Positions 8,505 through 16,475 of a stretch of DNA of 64,000 nucleotides are shown here, in pieces; position 1 is the first letter of the stretch, and the number at the start of each line of letters is the position of its first letter. The DNA comes from Isoptericola sp044389085 (GTDB taxonomy: Bacteria > Actinomycetota > Actinomycetes > Actinomycetales > Cellulomonadaceae): NCBI RefSeq assembly GCF_044389085.1, contig NZ_JBIRXP010000002.1:434001-498000 (forward strand), written 5' to 3'. Under the pieces are notes generated by a model, which was not told the DNA's origin, searched no databases, and worked only from the letters and a program-made list of their open reading frames with translations. A program made the position numbers and the translations under genes.

Positions 8505-9877
8505 CGTTCCTCGGCGTCGGCGTCGGCGTCGATGTCGGCGGCCGCGTCGTCGTCCGGTGCGGTCGCCGCGGCGAACGCGGCGCGGGGCGTCTGCACCGAC
8601 GCGAGGGAGACGACGTCGCGCCCGAAGACCGCGGCGGTGAGCCAGACCGCGAGCACGCGGACCTTGCGCTCCCACGTCGGGATGGCGAGCACGTGGTAGC
8701 CGCGGTGCATCAGCCACGCGAGGCGGCCGCGGACCACGAGCCGGCCGGACTGGAAGATGCCGGAACCGAGCCCCAGGGTCGCGATCACGCCGAGGCTGCC
8801 GTGCACGTAGGGCCGCGTCGGGCGGCCGTGCAGGCTCGCGACGAGGTTGCGCGCCAGCCGGCGCCCCTGCCGGACCGCGTGCTGCGCGTTGGGCACGGCG
8901 AGCGCCCCGGGCCGCGCGACGGCGAGGTCGGGCACGGCGGCGCCGTCGCCCGCGGCCCACGCGTCGTCGACGGGGGCGTCGTCGGTGCCGACGCGCAGGT
9001 CGGGGCGCACGACGACGAACCCGCGGCGGTCCACCGGCAGGTCGGTGTGCGTCGCGACCACCGGGTTCGCGGCGTTGCCCGCCGTCCACACCAGCAGGCC
9101 CGACGCGAACGACTCGCCGCTCGAGAGGCGCACGACGCCGCCGGTCGCCGACTCCAGTCCCGTGCCGAGGTGCACGTGCGCCCCGCGCCGCTCGAGCTGC
9201 TCGACGACCCACCGCCCCGGGCGGTCGGTCACCTCCGGCAGGATCCGGTCGCTCAGCTCGACGAGGTGGAACCGCAGCTCGTCGGCGTCGATCTCGGGGT
9301 AGCGGGGGAGCAGGTCGTGCGCGAGCGACAGCAGCTCGGCGAAGCCCTCGACGCCGGAGAACCCGCCGCCGACGAACGTCACCGTGAGCAGCTGCTCCCG
9401 CTCCGGCCCGCGCGGCAGGCTCGCCGCCCGGTCGAACGAGGTCAGCAGCCGGTCGCGGATGGCGACCGCCTCCTCCACGTGCTTCATCCCGATCGCGTGC
9501 TCCGCGACGCCCGGCACGGGGAAGACGCGCGTCACCGCGCCCGCCGTCACCACGACCGTGTCGTAGGGCAGCCGGTACGGCTCGCCCGAGCGCGGCCGCA
9601 CGACGACGACGCGGTCCGCGTGGTCGACGCGCACCACCGCCCCGTCGACCAGCCGCGTGCGGCGCAGGTGGCTGCGGTGGGCCACCGCCGCGTGCCGCGC
9701 CTCGACCGACCCGGCCACCACCTCCGGCAGGAACGGCTGGTACGTCATGTACGGGCGGGGGTCGACCAGCACCATCTCGACGTCCCCGTGCCGCAGCTCC
9801 CGCCGCAGGCCCTTCTCCAGCTCCCGGGCCGCCGTGAAGCCCGCGTAGCCGCCACCGACGATCACGATGCGTCGCAT
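8486..9877 (-). CDS. Type II NADH dehydrogenase-like FAD oxidoreductase
   Basis: A 463-residue pyridine-nucleotide flavoprotein of the NDH-2 family. The FAD motif GGGYAGFTAAREL is at the N-terminus, the NAD motif FVGGGFSGVEGFAEL at about 170, and the second FAD site in WAAGDGAAVPD at about 300. The end (QSGRLVVRGRLAWLMHRGYH then a hydrophobic/amphipathic stretch) fits NDH-2 membrane association. The ATG at 9877 is favoured over the adjacent GTG at 9880 because AGGAGG is then 5 nt upstream. It overlaps the sigma gene tail-to-tail by 19 nt and carries a candidate ECF41 promoter, so it is probably part of that regulon. Confidence 0.85.
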   Translation of the reverse strand: MRRIVIVGGGYAGFTAARELEKGLRRELRHGDVEMVLVDPRPYMTYQPFLPEVVAGSVEARHAAVAHRSHLRRTRLVDGAVVRVDHADRVVVVRPRSGEPYRLPYDTVVVTAGAVTRVFPVPGVAEHAIGMKHVEEAVAIRDRLLTSFDRAASLPRGPEREQLLTVTFVGGGFSGVEGFAELLSLAHDLLPRYPEIDADELRFHLVELSDRILPEVTDRPGRWVVEQLERRGAHVHLGTGLESATGGVVRLSSGESFASGLLVWTAGNAANPVVATHTDLPVDRRGFVVVRPDLRVGTDDAPVDDAWAAGDGAAVPDLAVARPGALAVPNAQHAVRQGRRLARNLVASLHGRPTRPYVHGSLGVIATLGLGSGIFQSGRLVVRGRLAWLMHRGYHVLAIPTWERKVRVLAVWLTAAVFGRDVVSLASVQTPRAAFAAATAPDDDAAADIDADADAEERQDAAA

Positions 9878-9920
9878 CACTGCCTCCTGTGCCGCGCCCG
9901 TCGGGCGCTCTCACCATGTC

Positions 9921-9947
9921 GACCGCGCGGCGGGACGCACCGTGACA
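9921..9947 (-). promoter_or_regulatory. Candidate ECF41 promoter upstream of flavoprotein gene
   Basis: Read on the minus strand: TGTCACG (complement of 9941-9947), 16 nt, GGTC (complement of 9921-9924). The hexamer strings and spacing are identical to those at 6692-6718. The leader to the ATG at 9877 is about 37 nt. Confidence 0.65.
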
Positions 9948-9978
9948 GCTGCCGGGTGTGACGTCGGAGACGTCGGCG

Positions 9979-10034
9979 CGGCAGTTTCGGTTCGGCGCGG
10001 CAGTTCGAACTGCCGATCCGAGCCCGAACTGCCG
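9979..10034. repeat. 19-bp-period palindromic array, family P2 copy 1
   Basis: CGGCAGTTT at 9979 and CGGCAGTTC at 9998 are followed by the inverted unit GAACTGCCG at 10007 and 10026. Successive like-oriented units are 19 bp apart, and the centre (9998-10015) is a perfect 18-bp palindrome. It lies between the divergent flavoprotein and thyA genes. A second copy with the same layout is at 25193-25248. A short ACCGGTCCGG direct repeat follows (10042-10062). Confidence 0.8.
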
Positions 10035-10127
10035 CCGCGAACACCGGTCCGGACACCGGTCCGGGCGGCGCGACGACGCGCCGCGGCAGGGCCGCCGGGG
10101 GTGCCGGGAGGGTCGTAGGGTTGCCGC

Positions 10128-10931
10128 ATGGCTGCGATCCCCACCCCGTACGAGGACCTCCTGCGCGAGGTGCTGGAGACCGGCACCCACAAGGAGGACC
10201 GCACCGGGACGGGCACGCGCAGCGTGTTCGGACGGCAGCTGCGGTACGACCTGCAGCAGGGCTTCCCGCTGATCACCACGAAGCGGGTGCACCTCAAGTC
10301 GGTGGCCTACGAGCTGCTGTGGTTCCTGCGCGGCGACTCCAACGTGCGCTGGCTGCAGGACCACGGTGTGACGATCTGGGACGAGTGGGCCTCCCCGGAG
10401 GGCGAGCTGGGCCCGGTCTACGGCGTGCAGTGGCGGTCGTGGCCGACGCCGGACGGGCAGCACGTGGACCAGATCGCGGGCGTGATCGACCAGATCAAGG
10501 TCAACCCGGACTCGCGCCGCCTCATCGTCAGCGCGTGGAACGTGGCCGAGCTCGCCGACATGGCGCTGCCGCCCTGCCACCTGCTGTTCCAGTTCTACGT
10601 CGCCGACGGGAAGCTCAGCTGCCAGCTGTACCAGCGCTCCGCCGACCTGTTCCTCGGCGTGCCGTTCAACATCGCGTCCTACGCCCTGCTCACCCACATG
10701 GTGGCCGCGCAGACCGGCCTCGAGGTGGGCGAGTTCGTCTGGACGGGCGGCGACTGCCACGTCTACGACAACCACGTCGAGCAGGTGCGCACCCAGCTCT
10801 CGCGTGAGCCCTACCCGTACCCGACGCTCCGCCTCGCGCCGCGCGACTCGATCTTCGAGTACACGTACGAGGACATCGAGGTGCTCGGCTACCAGCACCA
10901 CCCGGGCATCAAGGCCCCGGTCGCCGTCTGA
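10128..10931 (+). CDS. thyA: Thymidylate synthase ThyA
   Basis: A 267-residue enzyme that converts dUMP and methylene-tetrahydrofolate to dTMP and dihydrofolate. The catalytic Cys150 is in ALPPCHLLFQ. The phosphate-binding RTGTGTRSVFG lies near residue 25, RSADLFLGVPFNIASY binds dUMP/folate, and the GGDCHVYDNH segment is conserved. The length is typical of the short bacterial form. TAGGGT at 10116-10121 ends 6 nt before the ATG, indicating a leaderless transcript. It is followed after 16 nt by folA, which recycles the dihydrofolate it makes. Confidence 0.97.
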   Translation: MAAIPTPYEDLLREVLETGTHKEDRTGTGTRSVFGRQLRYDLQQGFPLITTKRVHLKSVAYELLWFLRGDSNVRWLQDHGVTIWDEWASPEGELGPVYGVQWRSWPTPDGQHVDQIAGVIDQIKVNPDSRRLIVSAWNVAELADMALPPCHLLFQFYVADGKLSCQLYQRSADLFLGVPFNIASYALLTHMVAAQTGLEVGEFVWTGGDCHVYDNHVEQVRTQLSREPYPYPTLRLAPRDSIFEYTYEDIEVLGYQHHPGIKAPVAV

Positions 10932-10947
10932 CGCCGGCGGGCACGAC

Positions 10948-11472
10948 GTGATCGGTCTGATCTGGGCCCAGGCGCGCGACGCCGCGGGCCGGCCCGTCAT
11001 CGGGGCGTCCGGCGACATCCCCTGGCGCGTCCCCGAGGACTTCGCGCACTTCAAGGCGACGACGGCCGGCCACCCGGTCGTCATGGGCCGGCGCACCTGG
11101 GAGTCGCTGCCGCGCCGCCCCCTGCCCGGGCGCACCAACGTCGTCGTGACGCGGCAGGAGGGCTGGGCCGACGACGGCGCGGTGGCGGTGGGCTCGGTCG
11201 ACGCGGCCCTGGCGCTCGGCGCCGCGGCCCCCGGCGGGGACGAGGTCTGGGTCATGGGCGGCGGCGAGGTCTACGCGGCGACGCTGGCGCTCGCGGACCG
11301 GCTCGTCGTCACCGAGGTCGACCTCGAGGTGGCGGGCGACGCGTTCGCGCCCGTCGTCGAGGCGCTGACCTGGGAGGTCGTCCACGACGGCGCGTGGGCG
11401 ACGTCGTCCGGCCCCGGCGCGCTGCGCCACCGCGTGCGCACCTACGCCCGCCGCACCCGCACCGCGAGCTAG
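10948..11472 (+). CDS. folA: Dihydrofolate reductase
   Basis: A 174-residue DHFR that reduces dihydrofolate to tetrahydrofolate with NADPH. Visible motifs are IGLIWAQARD at the start, the Met20-loop region GDIPWRVPEDFAHFK (the acidic residue is in this segment), GRRTWESLP, the NADPH-binding VMGGGEVYA, and a C-terminal strand. The GTG at 10948 is the only start close to the conserved beginning. It is in an operon with thyA. Its stop codon lies inside CGAGCTAG at 11465-11472, which is in register with the repeat array that follows. Confidence 0.95.
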   Translation: MIGLIWAQARDAAGRPVIGASGDIPWRVPEDFAHFKATTAGHPVVMGRRTWESLPRRPLPGRTNVVVTRQEGWADDGAVAVGSVDAALALGAAAPGGDEVWVMGGGEVYAATLALADRLVVTEVDLEVAGDAFAPVVEALTWEVVHDGAWATSSGPGALRHRVRTYARRTRTAS

Positions 11473-11612
11473 CTCCAGCCGCGCCGCGGTGGTCCGGACG
11501 ACCGCGAGGTAGTGGACCAGGCCACTACCTCGGCGCAGATCGGACTACCTCGCCGCCGGTGGAACTACTTCGGCGCGGGGAGAACTACCTCGGCGAGCTT
11601 CGAACTACCTCG
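11465..11612. repeat. 20-bp-period ACTACCTCG array, locus A
   Basis: Five forward cores (ACTACCTCG or one-base variant) start at 11524, 11544, 11564, 11584 and 11604, exactly 20 bp apart. Inverted units CGAGGTAG lie at 11505 and, as a variant containing the folA stop, at 11465. The centre is an 11-bp stem (CGAGGTAGTGG at 11505-11515 with CCACTACCTCG at 11522-11532). The rest of the 371-bp space before the next gene holds a promoter/operator region. Confidence 0.85.
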
Positions 11613-11709
11613 GCGTGCTCGGGCGCGGGATCCTGCGCCTCCGGCGGAGTCATGCCGGCCCCCGGCCGACTGTTGCATCACGATCTCGTCACCGATCGGT
11701 GGAAGGCGC

Positions 11710-11756
11710 TTGCCGTTTCCGGCACCCGTCCTGTACGTTTCCGAGAAACCGGTTAC
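11710..11756 (+). promoter_or_regulatory. Promoter and LacI-type operator candidate of the polysaccharide-uptake cluster
   Basis: TTGCCG at 11710-11715 and TACGTT at 11735-11740 are possible -35/-10 elements, with a slightly long spacer of 19 nt. Just downstream is GAAACCGGTTAC (11745-11756), centred on the palindrome AACCGGTT, in the style of LacI/GalR operators. Nearly the same 12-mer (GAAAGCGGTTAC) lies upstream of the serine hydrolase gene at 20893-20904. Confidence 0.5.
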
Positions 11757-11843
11757 CGGCGCGTTTCACCGGGAGCGCGAACAGCTCGAGGAAGAGCAGA
11801 GGGGCACGCCAATGGTGGTTGTGACGAACGAGGGGACGGCGCG

Positions 11844-12830
11844 ATGAGCGCGGTCACCGCCGCGAAGACCGCGGCGCCGACGACGCCGACGTCCGGCGGT
11901 GGCGCACCCGCGCACCCGCACGCACGCCGCAAGCGGGTGCCGGTGCTGTGGAAGCACAAGGCGCTCTACCTCATGGCCGTGCCGGGGATCCTGTACTTCA
12001 TCCTCTTCAAGTACGCGCCCATGGGCGGGCTCGTCATCGCCTTCCAGGACTACCTGCCGTTCCTCGGCATCGGGGGCAGCCCGTGGGTCGGCTTCGACCA
12101 CTTCGTGCGCTTCTTCTCCGAGGACACGTTCTACGTCCTGCTGCGCAACACCCTGATGATCTCGCTGGGGATGCTGATCTTCTCGTTCCCCGTGCCGGTG
12201 ATCCTGGCGCTGCTGCTCAACGAGGTCCGCACGAAGTGGTTCCAGCGCAGCATCCAGTCGGTGATCTACCTGCCGCACTTCCTGTCGTGGGTCATCGTCG
12301 TCTCGATCTTCTACGTGCTGCTCACGACCGACGGCGGGTCCGTCAACAACCTGCTGGTGTCGTGGGGCTTCGACCCGATCCCGTTCCTCACCGATCCCGA
12401 CTGGCTCCGGCCGATGTACATCTTCCAGGAGATCTGGAAGGGCGCCGGCTGGGGAACCATCGTCTACCTCGCCGCGATGACCGCGGTCGACGTCCAGCTC
12501 TACGAGGCATCCGAGCTGGACGGCGCGGGCCGGCTGCGCCAGGCCTGGCACATCACGCTGCCGGCCATCCGCCCCACCATCATCGTGATGTTCATCCTCG
12601 CCATCGGCGACTTCCTCGAGCTCGGCTTCGAGCACATGTTCCTCGTGATGAACTCGCTGAACCGCGACGTCGCCGACATCTTCGACACCTACGTCTACAC
12701 GGCGGGCATCGAGAACGGGCAGCTCAGCTACGCGGCCGCCGTCGGCCTGTTCAAGGGTCTCGTCGGCCTGATCCTCGTGGTCTTCGCCAACCGCCTCGCC
12801 AAGCGGTTCGGCGAGGAGGGCGTCTACTGA
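11844..12830 (+). CDS. Carbohydrate ABC transporter permease, LplB type
   Basis: A 328-residue membrane permease for an oligosaccharide importer. After a 35-residue Ala/Thr/Pro and basic leader come six membrane segments. The family hallmark near the first helix (PGILYFILFKYAPMGGLVIAF) and the EAA loop (EASELDGAGRLRQAWHITLP) are clear. Partner of the LplC-type permease at 18497. GAGGGGA lies about 10 nt before the ATG. The cluster has no ATPase gene; such systems usually share an MsmK-type ATPase encoded elsewhere. Confidence 0.9.
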   Translation: MSAVTAAKTAAPTTPTSGGGAPAHPHARRKRVPVLWKHKALYLMAVPGILYFILFKYAPMGGLVIAFQDYLPFLGIGGSPWVGFDHFVRFFSEDTFYVLLRNTLMISLGMLIFSFPVPVILALLLNEVRTKWFQRSIQSVIYLPHFLSWVIVVSIFYVLLTTDGGSVNNLLVSWGFDPIPFLTDPDWLRPMYIFQEIWKGAGWGTIVYLAAMTAVDVQLYEASELDGAGRLRQAWHITLPAIRPTIIVMFILAIGDFLELGFEHMFLVMNSLNRDVADIFDTYVYTAGIENGQLSYAAAVGLFKGLVGLILVVFANRLAKRFGEEGVY

Positions 12831-13504
12831 TGTTCTCCTTCGAGGGCTTCGTCCGGATCGACGCGATCTGTCGCGGGATCTTCCGCGTCGCGTACCTGGG
12901 CGTGCTGTGGCTGGCGACGACGGTCCTCGGGCTCGTCGTGCTCGGGTTCGGCCCGGCGTCGTACGCGACGGCGAAGTCCATGGACCGGTGGCTGCGGCAC
13001 GGCGAGACGCCGCCGATCGCCCGCACGTTCCTGGCCGACGTCCGCGAGCGGACGCGCGAGGCGATGCTCGCCGGCTGGGTGGTCCTCGCCGCGGGGGCCG
13101 TGATCGTCACCAACGTCTTCCTCGCCCCGACGTGGATCCTGCAGGCGGTCAACGTGCTGGCGCTCCTGGTGCTGGGCGTCGCCACCGCCTACGTCTTCCC
13201 CGTCATGGCCGCCACCGAGATCCCCACCACGCGGCGCCGGTTCGCCGCGGCGCTGCTGCTCGGCTTCGGCTCGCTGCACTGGACCATCATCGGAGCGGCC
13301 GCCGTCGGCGTCGCCTGGTGGCTGCTGTGGACGTTCGCCACCCCGCTGCTCCTGCTGTTCGGGGCCGGCCTGCCGGCGTTCGTCGTCGGTCTGGTCACCC
13401 GCATCGTCTTCCGCCCGCTGGAGGAGCCCGCCGAGGCCCCGGGGCAGACCCACCGTTCCTTGCACCACCAGATGATCGCGCCTGCGACGGAGCAGGTGTC
13501 ATGA
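12830..13504 (+). CDS. DUF624 (YesL-like) membrane protein
   Basis: A 224-residue membrane protein with about five hydrophobic helices. The N-terminus (FEGFVRIDAICRGIFRVAYL) and the GPASYATAKSMDRW segment match DUF624/YesL proteins. These are repeatedly found beside LplABC-type sugar importers; their role is unknown, possibly an accessory membrane subunit. It overlaps the permease stop (TGATG at 12828-12832). Its stop overlaps an ATG at 13501, and the real start of the next gene is 15 nt further on. Confidence 0.85.
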   Translation: MFSFEGFVRIDAICRGIFRVAYLGVLWLATTVLGLVVLGFGPASYATAKSMDRWLRHGETPPIARTFLADVRERTREAMLAGWVVLAAGAVIVTNVFLAPTWILQAVNVLALLVLGVATAYVFPVMAATEIPTTRRRFAAALLLGFGSLHWTIIGAAAVGVAWWLLWTFATPLLLLFGAGLPAFVVGLVTRIVFRPLEEPAEAPGQTHRSLHHQMIAPATEQVS

Positions 13505-13518
13505 GAGGAGCAGTACCC

Positions 13519-15033
13519 ATGCGCAAGACCCTGTTCGCCAAGGGCGCGGCCGCGGCGGCGGTGACCGCTCTCGCGCTCACTGCCTGCGGCAGCAACGGTT
13601 CGGGCGACGCCGACGGCGGCGAGGCCGACGACAGCCCGATCACGTGGATGTCGATGCTGCACACCCCCGTGACGCCCGACGAGGACGGCCCGATCCAGAC
13701 CGCCCTGGAGGAGTACACCGGCCAGGAGTTCAAGATGCAGTGGGTCCCGGACGCGTCGAAGGAGGAGAAGATCAACTCCGCCCTCGCGTCCGGCCAGCTC
13801 GCCGACATCGTGTCGCTGACGGTCACCGACAGCACCACCGTGCGCCAGGCCCTCAAGGCCGGGCAGTTCTGGGACGTCGAGCCGTTCCTCAAGGAGTTCC
13901 CGAACCTCGCGAAGATCGACCCGCAGACGCTGGACGCGGCCCGCCTGGACGGCACGCTCTACGGCGTGCCGTTCCAGAAGATCAAGACCCGCTACGGCGT
14001 GGTGATCCGCCAGGACTGGCTGGACAACCTGGGCCTGGAGGTGCCGCACACGATCGAGGACCTGGAGAAGGTCGCGGTCGCGTTCGCCAAGGACGACCCG
14101 GACGGCAACGGCAAGGACGACACCACCGGCTTCATCGACCGCGAGGAGAGCTTCCTCGTCGGCTTCCGGTCCCTGACCGGCTACTTCGGTGCCGGCGACA
14201 AGTTCTCCGTGGACGACTCGGGCCAGGTGCAGGCCGCGTTCGCCAGCGACGAGTTCAAGCAGGCGATGGAGTGGTACCGCGGCGTGTACGAGCAGGGCGC
14301 CGTGAACCAGGAGTTCGTCACCGTCCAGAAGACGAACCAGCAGGACGCGATCGCGCGCGGCAAGGGCGGCATCGTCGTCACGGGCCTGTTCGAGGCGAAG
14401 AACTACATGGCACTGGCGGAGAGCGCCGACCCGAAGACGCCCATGAAGTGGGCGCTCGTCAACGACATCACGCACGACGGCCAGCCGCACCACATCATCA
14501 CCGACACCGGCGGCGGCATGGGCGGCTGGCTCGCCCTGCCGAAGTCCGAGGTGAAGGACGAGGCCGAGGTCAAGAAGGTGCTCGGCTTCATCGACAAGCT
14601 GCTCGACGAGGAGCCGTTCGGCCTCATGACGAACGGCGTCGAGGGCGAGCACTACTCGATCGACGGCGACGGCGTCGTGACGATCGAGGACCAGACCGCC
14701 TGGGAGCAGGAGGTGCAGCCGTACTCGTCGTCGCGCCCCTCGGAGAAGGTGACCGTCTTCAAGAGCTCGGCGCCGTACGTGGACGAGGCCAACGAGAAGA
14801 TGGCCGCGCAGGAGCCTGACGCCGTCATCAACCCGACCCAGTCGCTGAGCTCGGAGACCTTCGACCGCCAGTGGTCGACGATCGAGGACAAGGCCATGGA
14901 CGCCTACAACCGCTACCTCACGGGCCAGCTCGAGATGGCGGACTACGAGGCCGTCGTCGAGGACCTGCGCGGCCAGGGCCTGGACGACATCGAGGCGGAG
15001 TTCACCGCGGCCTACGCCAAGGTGAACGGCTGA
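13519..15033 (+). CDS. Extracellular solute-binding lipoprotein, copy 1
   Basis: A 504-residue sugar-binding lipoprotein of the LplA/family-1 class. It has a lipoprotein signal with lipobox LTAC, a short Gly/Asp linker, then the binding fold (GTLYGVPFQKIKTRYGVVIR, ADPKTPMKWALVND, PYVDEANEKM). The ATG at 13519 is preferred to the one at 13501 because AGAGGAG lies 8 nt upstream and the signal peptide begins with MRKTL. It delivers oligosaccharide to the LplB/LplC-type permeases. It is closely related to the gene at 16472, with a 134-nt identical tract (13993-14126). Confidence 0.92.
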   Translation: MRKTLFAKGAAAAAVTALALTACGSNGSGDADGGEADDSPITWMSMLHTPVTPDEDGPIQTALEEYTGQEFKMQWVPDASKEEKINSALASGQLADIVSLTVTDSTTVRQALKAGQFWDVEPFLKEFPNLAKIDPQTLDAARLDGTLYGVPFQKIKTRYGVVIRQDWLDNLGLEVPHTIEDLEKVAVAFAKDDPDGNGKDDTTGFIDREESFLVGFRSLTGYFGAGDKFSVDDSGQVQAAFASDEFKQAMEWYRGVYEQGAVNQEFVTVQKTNQQDAIARGKGGIVVTGLFEAKNYMALAESADPKTPMKWALVNDITHDGQPHHIITDTGGGMGGWLALPKSEVKDEAEVKKVLGFIDKLLDEEPFGLMTNGVEGEHYSIDGDGVVTIEDQTAWEQEVQPYSSSRPSEKVTVFKSSAPYVDEANEKMAAQEPDAVINPTQSLSSETFDRQWSTIEDKAMDAYNRYLTGQLEMADYEAVVEDLRGQGLDDIEAEFTAAYAKVNG

Positions 15034-15047
15034 CCGTCCCCGACGTC

Positions 15048-15103
15048 GTGAGCGGGCGTCTGGCCCCGTTTCGGTCCCCGAGGTGGGCCAGACGCCCGCT
15101 CAC
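15048..15103. terminator. Long inverted repeat between binding protein and GH28 gene
   Basis: Arms 15048-15066 and 15085-15103 are perfect 19-bp complements with an 18-nt loop. A single half of the same repeat (GTGAGCGGGCGTC) recurs at 54220-54232 after the hexosaminidase gene, so this is a dispersed element. In this place it may cut down read-through from the abundant binding-protein mRNA into the pectinase gene. Confidence 0.65.
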
Positions 15104-15131
15104 CACCCCACGCACCACCGAGAGGCCACAC

Positions 15132-16475
15132 GTGCACACCCTCGACGACACCCTCGCGACGACCACCCTGCAGGCCGCGATCGACGACGCCGCCGCGGCG
15201 GGCGGCGGCACCGTCGTGGTGCCCGCCGGGACCCACCGCACGGGCGCGCTGCGCCTGCGCTCGCACGTCGAGCTGCACCTCGAGGCGGGCGCACGCCTCG
15301 AGTTCGTGCCCGACCCCGCGCTCTACCCGCCGGTCGAGGCGCGCTGGGAGGGGGCCAGCTCCACCATCCACCAGCCGTGCCTGTACGCGTACGGCGAGAC
15401 CGACGTCGCGATCACCGGCCGCGGCACGATCGACGGCGGCGGCGCTGCCTGGTGGGACACGTTCCGCCACGACCGCGGCTCGCTCGCCCACCCGCGGCCC
15501 ACGCTCGTCGGGATCCACGAGTGCACCACGGTGACGATCCGCGACGTCACGCTCACGAACTCCCCGGCCTGGACCGTGCACCCGCTGCTGTGCGAGGACG
15601 TGAGCGTGTCGGGCGTGCGGATCCACAACCCCGCCGACTCGCCCAACACGGACGGCATCAACCCGGAGTCGTGCCGGAACGTGCGGATCAGCGACTGCCA
15701 CATCGACGTCGGCGACGACTGCATCGCGATCAAGGCCGGCACGGAGCGCACCGCCGAGCGCGTGCCGTGCGAGAACATCACGATCACCGGCTGCACGATG
15801 GTGCACGGCCACGGCGGCGTGGTGCTCGGCAGCGAGATGAGCGGTGGCATCCGCAACGTCGTCATCACCGGGTGCGTGTTCTCCGGCACCGACCGCGGGA
15901 TCCGGCTCAAGTCGCGCCGCGGGCGCGGCGGCGTCGTCGAGGACGTCCGCGTGACGAACGTGATCATGGACGGCGTCCTGTGCCCGTTCGTGATCAACCC
16001 CTTCTACTTCTGCGGGCCGGACGGCAAGGAGCCCTGGGTCGCCGACCGGTCCCCGCACCCGGTGGACGAGCGCACCCCGGCGTTCCGCCGGATCCACCTG
16101 GCCCACGTCACCGCCCGGGGGGTGCACGCCGCGGCGGCGCACCTGTACGGGCTGCCCGAGGCGCCGCTGAGCGAGATCACCCTCGACGACGTCGCGATCT
16201 CGTTCGCCGAGGACGCCCGGCCGGGCGTGCCCGCGATGGCGGCGGGCGTCGACGCGGTGGCGCGGGCGGGCATCCGCGTCGGGTACCTGGCCGACTCCGC
16301 GTTCACCCGGGTGCGGGTGGTGGGGGCGGTCGGGCCCGAGGTGACGGCCGAGGCGAGCCCCACGCTGCGGCTCACCGACGTGACCGGCCGGATCGAGCGG
16401 GACGACACCGACGTCTCCCGCACGTCGAGCACGCCTGCGACGGAGCAGGCGGCAGGAGAGGAGCACCCCGCATGA
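15132..16475 (+). CDS. Glycoside hydrolase family 28 (polygalacturonase-like)
   Basis: A 447-residue right-handed beta-helix enzyme that should cleave galacturonic-acid-containing polymers. The GH28 signature motifs are in order: NTDGINPES (172-180), DVGDDCIAIKAG (192-203, catalytic Asp pair), GHGGVVLGSEMSGG (226-239) and RLKS (about 258). No signal peptide is visible, so it probably acts in the cytoplasm on imported oligomers. The start is a GTG at 15132 with GAGAGG upstream. It lies between the two solute-binding-protein genes, and its stop overlaps the next ATG (ATGA). Confidence 0.92.
   Translation: MHTLDDTLATTTLQAAIDDAAAAGGGTVVVPAGTHRTGALRLRSHVELHLEAGARLEFVPDPALYPPVEARWEGASSTIHQPCLYAYGETDVAITGRGTIDGGGAAWWDTFRHDRGSLAHPRPTLVGIHECTTVTIRDVTLTNSPAWTVHPLLCEDVSVSGVRIHNPADSPNTDGINPESCRNVRISDCHIDVGDDCIAIKAGTERTAERVPCENITITGCTMVHGHGGVVLGSEMSGGIRNVVITGCVFSGTDRGIRLKSRRGRGGVVEDVRVTNVIMDGVLCPFVINPFYFCGPDGKEPWVADRSPHPVDERTPAFRRIHLAHVTARGVHAAAAHLYGLPEAPLSEITLDDVAISFAEDARPGVPAMAAGVDAVARAGIRVGYLADSAFTRVRVVGAVGPEVTAEASPTLRLTDVTGRIERDDTDVSRTSSTPATEQAAGEEHPA

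Noticed and set aside
6060..11255. Very long open frame on the minus strand across the ECF41/thyA region
   Set aside because: It is a stop-poor shadow frame in GC-rich DNA; it only reaches real coding sequence at its OsmC end, and better-supported genes with known motifs occupy the rest.
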